This document shows, in pieces, positions 20,651 through 30,368 of a stretch of DNA of 64,000 nt. The notes under the pieces were generated by a model. The model saw only the letters and a program-made list of their open reading frames with translations. It did no database searches and was not told where the DNA came from. The stretch comes from Anthostomella pinea. Its lineage: Eukaryota; Ascomycota; Sordariomycetes; Xylariales; Xylariaceae. Where the stretch lies: assembly GCA_963556695.1 (NCBI GenBank), contig CAUWAG010000006.1, positions 868,001 through 932,000 of the forward strand, given 5' to 3'. The first letter of the stretch is position 1. Each line of letters starts with the position of its first letter. Position numbers and translations under genes: made by a program.

Positions 20651-22179
20651 ATGGGTAAGGCTTTGCACGTATGTTGTTCCACATGTATGTGACGCATCAG
20701 CCTGAGCCCGTGGAAGCCATGCCGGCGTTCTTGTGGAATGAGCTGATATGCGACTCTATTCTCAGTTAGATTTTGAGTGTAGCCCGAGGGCGTTGCTTCT
20801 TGTAGTATTTCGCGGGAACTTACCGGGTTTGGCTTTTACACTGCCGTTGAAAAGCTCAATGCTAAAGTAACTCGTGTTGATAGCGAGAGTGTCCAGTCAA
20901 CTTGTTGTTTAGTTGCCGCGTCGAGTCCATGGGATTGATTTGCAGCAGCTTATGGATGACTGTGTCTACGTGCTGCTCATGGGCCCGTGTCAAATGTTGG
21001 TCCTTGAGGGTGAGGTGTAGCGGGCAGTGAATCATGCTAGGGAGAGTGTGCGAGCGCCATGGTGACTGCCGCGGGTCGCTGTGTATCGGGCTGCCGAGGA
21101 TTATGTCCCTGACCTGTTGAGCAGATGTGTTTCAAAAGGTCTCCCATGGTATCATAATATGTACTTTACGTTAGGCTGGAAAGAAAATGTCTGTCCAGTG
21201 TGGGTCGCTTGTAGGTGCCCAGCTTGGCCGGGAGGAGCGAGTGCGGCAGGCTCGACCGGGGCGAGAACAGGGCGGCGGAGCGAGTGGAGGAAAAGTGGGG
21301 CCGTAGAGCGGGGCGGAAGAAGAAGAGGCGGAGGCGGAGGCGGAGCCGGACTCCGAGACGACACCCGGGAAGGGAAGTAGGAGGAGGCGGATGAGGCGGG
21401 GGTAGACGTCTTCATGATGATGTTGGTGGTGTTGTTTACATACCTGCAGTGATTGGGTCCAGAACTGCTCAAAACCGGACAGTCAAGGGGTTTGCCCAGG
21501 ATAAAACCCACTCTGACGGTTTATTCGGGGAGAAAAAACGTGCGTGCGGGAGAATGATTGGGGTTTTTGGGGGTGATGTAGTTAAGGAGAGGTGGTTGTG
21601 ATCGAGGAACAATGTTCACCATGTGGCAGCCCCTACCACCGCTCGTGGATGTTTTGGTGAGAAAGGACTGGCAGGTGGTGACAGTATGTGTGGCGGAGTC
21701 GTGGTTCCGGTTCTCTTGTCACGAAAAGTTCCGGACTTGTACCTCAAGTGACAAAGAAAATGGTGAGGGATTGTCTCACAATGTGTCGACATGCATGTTG
21801 GCGGAACACAGAGTAGGTGGGTTCGGTCAGTGACTCATCATCTCTTGTATAGTTATGCGCAAGTAGACTTGTTGCTATCCCAAGAACAGCAATCAGCATA
21901 CCCTCGCAGCTTGATGGGTGCTCTGGTGATTAGCAGCGACTGAAATCAACCCCTCGCGGCTGACATCCACCACAACGCCCCTCGCGGCTGGTATCCACGA
22001 CGATGACCCTCTCAAGGGATTCTGCTCCTATCCCACCCATTATGGAGCCTACAGCTGTGGCAGCACCTCCTGTCCATCTGGCCTACTCCCAAGCACCAAG
22101 GGGCAGGGACATGGCAGGCAGTTCCGTGATGGCTCTCTTGATCGCTAAGCACTGACCGCTGACTTAGTTACTCCGTGTG
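20651..22179. other. no gene recognised
   Basis: Gene-free. Includes a purine-rich GGCGGA repeat at about 21315-21350 and a loose repeat of CCCCTCGCGGCTG at about 21950 and 21980. Confidence 0.4.
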
Positions 22180-22251
22180 TTGGCCCTACTGTTGGCCCTT
22201 CTGCTGGTCCTTCTATTGGTCCTTGTGTTGGTCCTTGTGTTGGTCCTTGTC
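22180..22251 (+). repeat. 12-bp tandem repeat, six units
   Basis: Six units of the form (T/C)TGG(C/T)CCT(A/T)(C/G)T(G/A). The unit is four codons, so one plus-strand frame reads a VGPx tetrapeptide repeat, but no surrounding gene was found. Confidence 0.8.
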
Positions 22252-23047
22252 GAGTGTAAGGGTTTGTGTACATTCGTTTACGCACTTTCTACTAGAAGGA
22301 AGTCTATGCCAGCTGCGTTGAATGCTTAGAGTACCTAAATGTATGCAACTGCTTTTTGGCCTCGGCAGATGTATGCAGTCCTCGAGTATCTCGGACCAGG
22401 AGGCCGCCTGCTTTTATCCGTGACATAGCCTGGCAGTCTTCGACCTTTCTCAGCAATATTATGAGTATTTTTGAGCATCAATCGTTATACATTTTCCTCG
22501 TCAAACAAATGCTTCATATATAATTTTGAAAGCTAGTAGATATGCAGGTAGCTCCGTGACAGGAGCGCTATTTACCTTGGCAAGATTATTTCTCAACAGA
22601 ACACATTGTTGTCCATGCGGTATGTAAAAATACCCTTCCGCTGGTACCTGGGGATGTGTAGCTCACTGTAGCAACGTGCCTTCCTCCCTTTCCTCTCCGA
22701 GTCTCTGAGGCATCGCTATCTCCCTTACTATTTTCCTCGCGTCTGTTGGAACGCCAACGCGCCACAGATGCAAGCTGACCTGTGGACTCTTCCTTCCTTT
22801 CACCAAGGACAGGAACCGCAGGTAAGGCACCCTCGCCTTCATGCTGACATCACCTGCAACCTGTCTTACCAAAGTCCATCGTCCATTTTCAAATCAGGTA
22901 CGTACATCAAAGCTTCACTGGCGGTTCATCACAAGCGCACCGCGTATTATTTTGTTTCCTTGACACTTCCATGCCACCGTCTGCATTCAATGTCATCCAC
23001 TGAATACTTCTACCCGACTAACACAGATCTCATTCAGTGACGACACC
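22252..23047. promoter_or_regulatory. upstream region of the 542-residue gene
   Basis: No gene seen. The last few hundred bases are pyrimidine-rich, as is common in fungal promoters. The CDS start is preceded by GACACC, a fair fungal start context. Confidence 0.3.
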
Positions 23048-24676
23048 ATGGCAGCGAACATGAAGGACTTGCCTTCAGCACATGAGGTGTCCAATTCTGA
23101 GGTACCTGCTCCGCAACCTGGACATGAACCTGCCAAGATTCGATTTACGATCAAAGGTCAGCACCCTAAGGAATATCATGCAGCACAGCGCAAGAACGAA
23201 TCTTCCACGGCGAATGGACTCTCATATCTCGAGTTTGTAGATGCGGTACGTGGCCCGGGAGCCCAACACCGAGCTGTCCAGACGACACCCCCCAAGCAGA
23301 CGAGTGGCGGAGCACAATTCTTTGTTGCCCCAGAAGCCATCGTAGAGGTGGTAGTACACATCGACGAACGTCACTGTCCCGCGTTCAGGCAGTTCGTCTC
23401 AAGGTGGATTATGTCGAATTGGACCGTGGACGCCAGCACTGGAGACATTTGCAACATTCGCCACCAGCCCTACTATGGATGGCAAAGTATGGAAGCAGGC
23501 AACGATTGGACCCCCGTCCAGCTCGCTGCATATGTTGCTTTTGCACGATACAAGAACCAGGTGATCAGTGCGGACCTCCGGGGCAAGCTAGAGGCATTCA
23601 GAGATCGATTCATCCGAGATGGTGTCGGTTGGCCGGTACTTCATTGGACTCTGCCGTTCGGACCGCAGTTCATGTCTCGCAATCTGGAGAACTACACTGA
23701 ACCAGTTGGCCATGCGTCAGCGGCCCTAGTTCAGGATAGCCTTCTCCAGCCACAGCCCGATGCGCGAGGACCTGGTGTCCCATTCGCCGCAGAGGTCCAT
23801 CTGGGCAGGACAAAACTTGTGGAGAAGCCGAAGGCCGCTTCTCGATTCACTGAACAACCGGTACCGACGCAGAAGCCGGAGAGGGCTCCTCGACCCAAGA
23901 AGCGAAAAGCAGAACCGGTCTTTGATGAAGCGAACGATAGAGCCATGAGAGCGTTTTGCAGCGACGTAAATTACGTCCGCGGTTACGTCGATGCTCTCAA
24001 GAAGCAAAAAACGTACGGAGACTCTCAGCTCATCGGAAACTCTCAGCCTTTTGGAAACTCTCAGCCCTTCGGAAATTCTCAGCTCGTCGGAAACTCTCAG
24101 CCCTTCGGACCTAGATATATGTCGAGTTCTGCGCTGCAATCGAACGGTGATGAGGCAGGCCATGCACCTACGAACCTCGGACATCCCCGCTTGTCAGGAA
24201 GTCAAGCCCAGTACGAGCAGGCTGCGCTGGCGCGAGAACCTGGAGGCTCCTCCGTCATCAATGCTCAGGCCAGCTTTGGTGCTATTCCCCGAGCTTCCTC
24301 TACGGGACGAGGTCCGCTGTTTCAGGGCCCGCTCCTCCAGGGCCCGCTGCTCCAGGGCAGCGCAGCACCCTCCTCAAGCCTGGGTTCAGGCCAAGGATTC
24401 GTCCAAACCTCGACTACTAGAACTGCTGGTTTATCGGACCCGTTCATTGGAGGTAGCCAGGGACACCTCCGCGGTCTCAACGGCTTACAACGTGTGACTC
24501 CGCAGCCAACGCACGACAGACGTCCATACAACGGGGTTCTGCCTACCGCGCAGCGCGCTTATCACGCCAACAACCAACCCCGGGATGCGTATGACTACTC
24601 TTCGAAGCCTGATGATGTCGAGGTGCTCCGTCGCTTCCAAGCCCAGTATTATGCCAACAGACGTCATGGACAGTAG
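23048..24676 (+). CDS. single-exon orphan protein with NLS and short internal repeats
   Basis: 542 residues, no intron, no signal peptide and no recognised catalytic motif. Residues about 95-215 look folded (VEVVVHIDERHCPAFRQFVS, then a W/Y-rich stretch including HQPYYGWQSMEAGNDWTP). A basic cluster RPKKRKAEP near residue 285 suggests nuclear import. Further on is a GNSQPF-type repeat with about four hexapeptide units (residues about 330-350), then a GPLLQG repeat (about 425-440), in a Gln/Ser/Gly-rich disordered tail. This plan (folded N-terminal half, NLS, Gln-rich repeats) resembles a DNA-binding or chromatin-associated protein, but no known domain was identified. It is the only intact long frame in 20 kb of decayed DNA. 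Confidence 0.75.
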   Translation: MAANMKDLPSAHEVSNSEVPAPQPGHEPAKIRFTIKGQHPKEYHAAQRKNESSTANGLSYLEFVDAVRGPGAQHRAVQTTPPKQTSGGAQFFVAPEAIVEVVVHIDERHCPAFRQFVSRWIMSNWTVDASTGDICNIRHQPYYGWQSMEAGNDWTPVQLAAYVAFARYKNQVISADLRGKLEAFRDRFIRDGVGWPVLHWTLPFGPQFMSRNLENYTEPVGHASAALVQDSLLQPQPDARGPGVPFAAEVHLGRTKLVEKPKAASRFTEQPVPTQKPERAPRPKKRKAEPVFDEANDRAMRAFCSDVNYVRGYVDALKKQKTYGDSQLIGNSQPFGNSQPFGNSQLVGNSQPFGPRYMSSSALQSNGDEAGHAPTNLGHPRLSGSQAQYEQAALAREPGGSSVINAQASFGAIPRASSTGRGPLFQGPLLQGPLLQGSAAPSSSLGSGQGFVQTSTTRTAGLSDPFIGGSQGHLRGLNGLQRVTPQPTHDRRPYNGVLPTAQRAYHANNQPRDAYDYSSKPDDVEVLRRFQAQYYANRRHGQ

Positions 24677-24821
24677 GATCCAGGGGCAATTACAATGCTT
24701 GGCATTCAGGGAAGATTGTAAAAATTGGCGGCGAAAACTTGTATTCGTTGCCCACTCAATCTATAGCAAAATCGACTTGCAGATAAAAACCGTGCGACGT
24801 AGCCTAGTGTTGACCTTGTGA

Positions 24822-24965
24822 CACTGAACCCTCCATCCAACATACAACGGTAAATCTATCGAATTGGAATAAGCACACTAGTAAAAGCATTAAAACTGGT
24901 GTACGAAACTATAGCTGCTTATTCCTGTGTGCTTATTCCAGTATTTGAAGATGGACGGTCCCCAC
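24822..24965. mobile_element. MITE copy, TACAC family (degenerate)
   Basis: Left end CACTGAACCCTCCATCC resembles the terminal repeat of the family. Inner motifs GGAATAAGCA and TGCTTATTCC are present. The right end (GATGGACGGTCC) matches the left only partly, and no TA duplication survives. Confidence 0.5.
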
Positions 24966-25746
24966 GAGGAAAGAAGGGGTGGAGTAACATTTTGTACCAG
25001 CACTACGATCAACTTCGTCTATACGACCTGGAGATGTTACCATCAGTGGAAAAATTCCCGCCCGCTCCGTCATGAATTATCTAGATTGGAATGTTCCCCC
25101 TCCGCACTACCCTGGCTCGTCTACTGCAATACGACGCTGCTGCAGCATCGACCCGAAACCTCCAACTTCCCCTCACCTGGTCGATGGCTGGGGTGGGTCA
25201 AAGCATATTATCCCACTTCGACTGCGGCTGACTCCAGAATGGCTTTTGTCGTCGTACGTGAGGAAGAAAATAATCTTGAAGCTAGCTAGAAGACATGCTC
25301 CGGTATATATAGGGGTCAGTCCTCTGGGGCTACCTAGTGCGTGACACGTAGGCAGACAAGGTTTCCCGCTCACCTGGCCTGATAGAATACGACGAGGATG
25401 AGCAAATGACTGCGTAATGTCCACTGCAGCTCGAAGTTCCCCTGCATTCGGTGCCAGCTTGACCAGACAGACACATCGTCATGCAGTGGAAGCCGCTCTT
25501 GGAGAAATACCTACCGCTTCTGCATCAGGCAAGCATGCGGGTGAACCCAGTTTCCTGCACGAACTCCCCGCATGCCTCTCCGGATGAACGGGCCACACTA
25601 GAGTGGTGAGCCGTGCAAGTATGCAAGTATATGAAGACTGGTTGGACCGCTACCGTTCCTGGATCAAAAGCTCGGCGCCATTCTTCCTCGGTCAAGGCCA
25701 GATATCACCAACTCTCCAGTGAACTTGGAAGCCATCCCGTGCGACC
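24966..25746. other. intergenic, promoter of the esterase gene
   Basis: No gene recognised. The distal part is presumably the promoter and 5' UTR of the CE16 gene. Confidence 0.4.
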
Positions 25747-26976
25747 ATGAAAGCACTGGCACATATCATGCTATCGCTCACACCCCTTTTCGCTGGCTTG
25801 GCCGCTGCTATTGGCGTTCGTGGCACCGCTGGCGTCAAGAACCTCGTGGTCTTTGGCGACAGTTACACCGATGAAGGCAGGCTGTCTTATTTTACAAGCC
25901 ATAATGGCACTGCTCCTCCGGCGGGCACTGTGATCCCAACCTCCAACTTCACTGCCACGGGGGGATATGCCTGGCCCCATTTTGCATCACAGAAACTGGG
26001 CGCGACGACGCACAACTACGCTGGTAGGATACCATCACACCCCAATCACAGGACTCGCTCGGCAGAAGAGTGTACCCGAGTCTGACATTATCGTGGTAGT
26101 CAGCGGAGCGGTCTGCTCTAATGAGATAGTATCGCGGTTCCTATCTTCGATCAACGGCCCATTCCCATCTGTTATCGACTACGAGGTTCCTGCTTTCAAG
26201 GCAGACGTCGAACTCATGGGCAAACCCCCACAGAATTCTGTGTATGCCCTCTGGATAGGAACCAATGACCTGGGCCAAGCTGCGTTCATCACGGATTCTC
26301 AGACGCCAGGCGCAACGATCTCCGACTACATCGACTGCATATGGTCAGTCTTCGACGGCATTTACAGTGCCGGGGGCAGGGATTTCGTGCTCTTCAACCT
26401 AGCGCCTTTGGACAAGTCACCGCTCTACAATTCCCCTGAGAACGGCGGCGTCGGGGATGGCAAGTACTGGGCTAACAAGACAGCCTACAACACGACGGAG
26501 CTTGAGCAGAAGATGCTGGAGTATACGACCACTGTGAACACCGTATTCGATTATGGAGTTCCGTTTCAGCTTTTGGTGAAGAAACGGTGGCCCGGGGCTT
26601 CGTTCAGCATCTTTGATGTCCATCAACTGCTCTCGGATATCATCGACGAACCCTCCAAGTACCTGAACGCCCTGGCAAATGTCACAGGGTACTACTATCA
26701 GTGTCCATGGCCTCTTCCGGACTACTCGCTATGCAAGAACTCGGAAGATCCCCTCTCGAGCTTTCTATGGTCGGTCACTCTACCATCACGTAAGACGATA
26801 AGCTAACGAGAGTCAGGTACGACGAGCTGCACCCGTCGGAGAAAACTGGTAAGTGAATCATTCAGTAAATGAGAAAACTTGGGCGTGCACTGACTCGATA
26901 CGCAGATCAAATCATTGCGGCCGAGTTTGTGAACTTGCTGCATGGCAATTCCACCTACGGAACTCATTACCGCTGA
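25747..26976 (+). CDS. secreted CE16-type acetylesterase (GDSL/SGNH hydrolase)
   Basis: Four exons: 25747-26023, 26100-26769, 26817-26848, 26906-26976; introns of 76, 47 and 57 bases have GT-AG ends and the frame closes to 349 residues. A signal peptide (about residues 1-21) is followed by the SGNH block I with the nucleophile serine in VFGDSYTDEG, a GTND block III, and a DELHPSE block V holding the catalytic Asp and His. Asn-x-Ser/Thr sites are frequent. CE16 enzymes remove acetyl groups from plant polysaccharide oligomers (xylo-oligosaccharides) outside the cell. The length fits the family. The gene is 0.7 kb upstream of the Dug3 gene on the same strand, with no evident functional link. Confidence 0.9.
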
Positions 26977-27667
26977 CGGGGCTGGACGCATTCGTATGCC
27001 ATGGTGAGGTTAGGCAATCAAAGGCTTAAAGAGGAATGAGAAAGCATGAGTGCAGAGAAGTTGTATCTATTACATAGAAGGACACCGATTTGCAGCAGCA
27101 CATATGATTCCCTACACTCCGCTAGTACGGCCACGTCTTGGGGTCAAACTGTGTACAATGAAGTGGGATAGGTGGACCCAGGTCGTTCTAATCACATCAT
27201 CGTATCATGGTGAAGACGTTGGGTTGAGTCTATAATTCAAAGCTTCTGCTCTGGAGAGTGTTTTTCTGTATGTGAAGGACTTTCAGGGGCAATCACTGAC
27301 GAAAATGTATCAAAGAGGGCTCTGATAAAAGTCTGTGCTTTCGCCGGATGACACTTGGGAGCTGCGAGCGCATAGATTCAAGCGAGAAGCAGGTTGTGTC
27401 ATCGTGATTACTCGGCGTGTCACCAATGGCTCTGCCGGCGTGTGACGCGGTGACACGACATGCACATATGAGCTGGCAATCGTGTAACCCCTACATCTCA
27501 TTGTCACCAGCGAGCGATTCACCGCCAAAGGAACACGGCAGTCACCAGGGCCATTCGGCGAGTGCCAAAGCTGCAGCTATATCTGTTACGAGCCCCCTGG
27601 TACCTCCCGGATCTTTCAAGCCCACTTCGCTCTCTGGCCTTTGCAGCTTCCTCAGCCATACTTCAGA
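26977..27667. other. intergenic, 5' flank of the Dug3 gene
   Basis: No gene seen. The last 250 bases are the likely promoter and leader of the amidotransferase gene; frames overlapping its start lack motifs. Confidence 0.45.
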
Positions 27668-28708
27668 ATGTGCCGTTGGTTCGCCTACATCTCCCCCGCG
27701 GAGCCCACTCTACTGGCCGACGTTCTCCTCCTGCCAGCCAACGCAATCACGAAGCAATGCTCAGAACACTACCTGCCGTATCTCCTCCCCCACGGCGAGG
27801 AGAAGGAGCTCGACGACGTACAGTCGAACAACCTCCTCCGCCTGAGGAACAGTCTGCTGAACATGGACGGCCTCGGCATAGCATGGTACACCACCGCCGC
27901 GGCAGCCTACACGGCGGGAAAGGAGGGTCTGCGCCCGGCCGTCTACAAGTCGGCCAGCCCGCCCACAAACGACTTCAACCTCCGCAGTCTGTGCGAGAAC
28001 ACCGAGTCGAGGTGTCTGTTCGCGCATATTCGCGCGACTAGCGGATCGCTGGTCACGCCGGCGAACAACCACCCCTTTGTGTTCGGGCGCCACATTTTCA
28101 TGCACAACGGCGTGGTGTCCGACTTTACGCGCGTTCGCCGCGAGATGATGGGCTTGATGGCCTTCGATGCGTATGCGGACGTCAAGGGCAACACCGACTC
28201 GGAGCACGCGGCGGCGCTGTACATGACGTTCCTGTGCGGCCCGCACGTCGACAGGGAATACTGGGAGAGCAGGTACCCACTCGAGATAATGCAATGGGCC
28301 CTGCAAGAGACCGTAATCGCCATCATGAAGCTGCAGAAGCAGATACTCGGCAACGCAGCATCCGCCAACAGCCTCAACTTCTGCGTCACAGACGGGCAGA
28401 AACTGGTCGCCTGCCGCTTCCGCAATCATGCCTCCGAACAGCCGCCGAGTCTGTACTGGAGCGAGTTCGCCGGACGGATGCTGAATAGGAAGTATCCCGG
28501 TGATCCAGACGGGGTGAAGACCGACCCCGAACCGGCCGAGCAGGGCGAGAAGATTGGGAAACACACGATCGTCGCTAGTGAGCCTACCACATACGACGAG
28601 AAGGAGTGGCATTTGATTGGGAGGAACTGCATGCTTCTTGTTGACGAGCAGGGCGTTGAGACGGAAGTTCCATTGGAGTACAGCGCTGACTTGAACGGCA
28701 AGCAATGA
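27668..28708 (+). CDS. DUG3: Dug3-type class II glutamine amidotransferase
   Basis: 346 residues, single exon. The chosen start gives MCRWFAY, placing the N-terminal nucleophile Cys at position 2 as in class II (Ntn) glutamine amidotransferases; an upstream in-frame ATG at 27641 would bury it. Further family features are the FAHIRA(T/S) segment, NNHPFVFGRHIFMHNG (glutamine-site residues) and GNTDSEHAAALYM. In yeast Dug3 acts with Dug2 in glutathione breakdown outside the gamma-glutamyl-transpeptidase route, in the cytosol. The length is close to yeast Dug3. The gene faces the terpene synthase tail to tail with 281 bases between stops. Codon use is strongly GC-biased, so the antisense strand also shows a long spurious frame. 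Confidence 0.9.
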   Translation: MCRWFAYISPAEPTLLADVLLLPANAITKQCSEHYLPYLLPHGEEKELDDVQSNNLLRLRNSLLNMDGLGIAWYTTAAAAYTAGKEGLRPAVYKSASPPTNDFNLRSLCENTESRCLFAHIRATSGSLVTPANNHPFVFGRHIFMHNGVVSDFTRVRREMMGLMAFDAYADVKGNTDSEHAAALYMTFLCGPHVDREYWESRYPLEIMQWALQETVIAIMKLQKQILGNAASANSLNFCVTDGQKLVACRFRNHASEQPPSLYWSEFAGRMLNRKYPGDPDGVKTDPEPAEQGEKIGKHTIVASEPTTYDEKEWHLIGRNCMLLVDEQGVETEVPLEYSADLNGKQ

Positions 28709-28989
28709 ATTCACGAAGAAACAACCGCAGGTACAGATGAACATTGCGGTGGAAAATGCACCGAGAACTCTCGAGCTCCCGATACCAGCATGGCTGGCTT
28801 GTGATTTGGCAAGATCAAAGTTAATTTTTCTTCGTCGAGGGGTATGCATCGGGTGGGTGTCCTCTCTCATCTAGCTCCGCGCATTCACATCACAACCTTC
28901 ATCGGCTCCCTTGTGTCATTATTTTGTCACTGCATATCGTTCTGTCTACCGCTTACGTAGTATAACATCAATCATCCCTCGTTATTGGC

Positions 28990-30368
28990 CTACAGTACGA
29001 TGCTCAAGGTACCGTCCGTGTTGATACAGTCCGCCATACCATACCGCCGTGACTCCAAGCTCCAGTACAGCACGCCCGTGGTGAAATACCGACACCACCT
29101 GATGTAGTCCTCAATGTTCCTTTTCAATTGCACGTCACCAGACGCCATGCCGGTAAGGGTGTCTGCCGCAGCCTCAAACCGAGCCATCGTTGCTCGCAGG
29201 GCAGAGTCGAGTTCCCTCGACACAGCACCGAGGTCCTGCTCCTCGGACTTCATGTTCTTGAACATGACCGGGACGATGTTGAGGAGAGAGCCTTGGGCCT
29301 AGTCATACTGACTTAGTACATATTGAGGGAAGTGGGAAGTAGTTGCACTTACTATCTCCTTCTGCACGGAGTAGACGTCGTTGAGGATTAGACATATGTG
29401 TATCGTCTCCTTCCACAGCGCTCTCATGGCTTCGGATTCCATTACGGACTCAGGTAATCTGACCTTGAGCATGTAACTGAGAGCGATTAGCGATGCTCCA
29501 GGCTTTTCTGGTCTCCTGCCGACTCACTCTGTGATAGCGATCTGGGGCCCGCAGCCGACGGAGCCCGAGCGGATATGTAGGTACTCCTCCACAGTCGGTA
29601 TGGAACCGGCCGTGCGATGGGAGTGCTCGACGCCGACCTGCAGCATGAAGTTCTCCAGCTCGCGGAAGAAGCGCTGTCGTTGCAGCGTGTCCGTCGAGCC
29701 GCGGACGCCGCGGCCGACGTCGCCAAACAGCGTCATGTTCTGCAGCGGGGCCTCGACCTCGACCTGGTCTTCGCCGTCGAGCCCCAGAACGCGACGGATA
29801 TAGGTGAGGGATTCCTGGTAGTAGGCCTGGGCCAGCACCTCGTTGGTTGCGGCCTCGGTCTCGCCGCTGTCGATCTCGTCGTCCCATACGAAGATCCACA
29901 CGGAGTACGCTGTGGCCACGACCAACTCGGGCCAGTCTGCGTCGGGATACCAGCTGGATCTACTATCAGTACAAGGCTCGTGCCGGCTTGGTTGAGTTCT
30001 TACAGAGACATGAGCCGGGCGAAGCCGGCCTGCTTCAGCGCATGGAGCTTTCGCTCATTGATGATGACCCTCTCCAATAGTTCATCGACCAGGACTTCCA
30101 GCTCCTTCGTGTGCTTGTTCGTAGCGGATGGCCACGTCTCAAAGATCTTTGTGAGGTCCGGAAGTTGAAGCACTTTGCCACTCAGCTGGGTGGCCACGGT
30201 CAGGGCATCGCCGCTGAGGCCCTGGTGTGCGCGAGCCCGCTCTGAAGAGGTTTCAGAGGACTGCTCTTCCTCCTTGTGATACGAAGAACAGGAAGATCGA
30301 CGCGAGAACACTGAGCACGACAGCGCACGGCGCAACTGTCGGACAAGGTGTAGTACTGCTGCCTTCAT
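28990..30368 (-). CDS. class I terpene synthase (sesquiterpene-cyclase-like)
   Basis: Four exons on the minus strand: 30368-30004, 29959-29528, 29476-29353, 29298-28990. The frame closes to 409 residues. The aspartate-rich metal motif is WDDEID (about residue 152) and the second metal site is NDVYSVQKE, an exact N-D-x-x-S-x-x-x-E. A C-terminal RRY follows (LESRRYGM). These bind the Mg2+-diphosphate of a prenyl substrate, probably farnesyl diphosphate; the product cannot be told. The N-terminal about 60 residues are poorly conserved in style, so the true start may be internal. The first intron can use two acceptors three bases apart. Neighbours are Dug3 and, 2.5 kb away in divergent orientation, the NLR-like gene. 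No P450 or other obvious tailoring gene adjoins it. Confidence 0.85.

Noticed and set aside
11500..25000. Starship-type giant transposon
   Set aside because: No tyrosine-recombinase captain gene and no boundary repeats were found, so cargo status cannot be claimed.
27761..28870. 369-codon open frame antisense to the Dug3 gene
   Set aside because: Mirror frame of a GC-rich real gene; Arg/Val-rich, no family features, while the sense strand shows a full amidotransferase.
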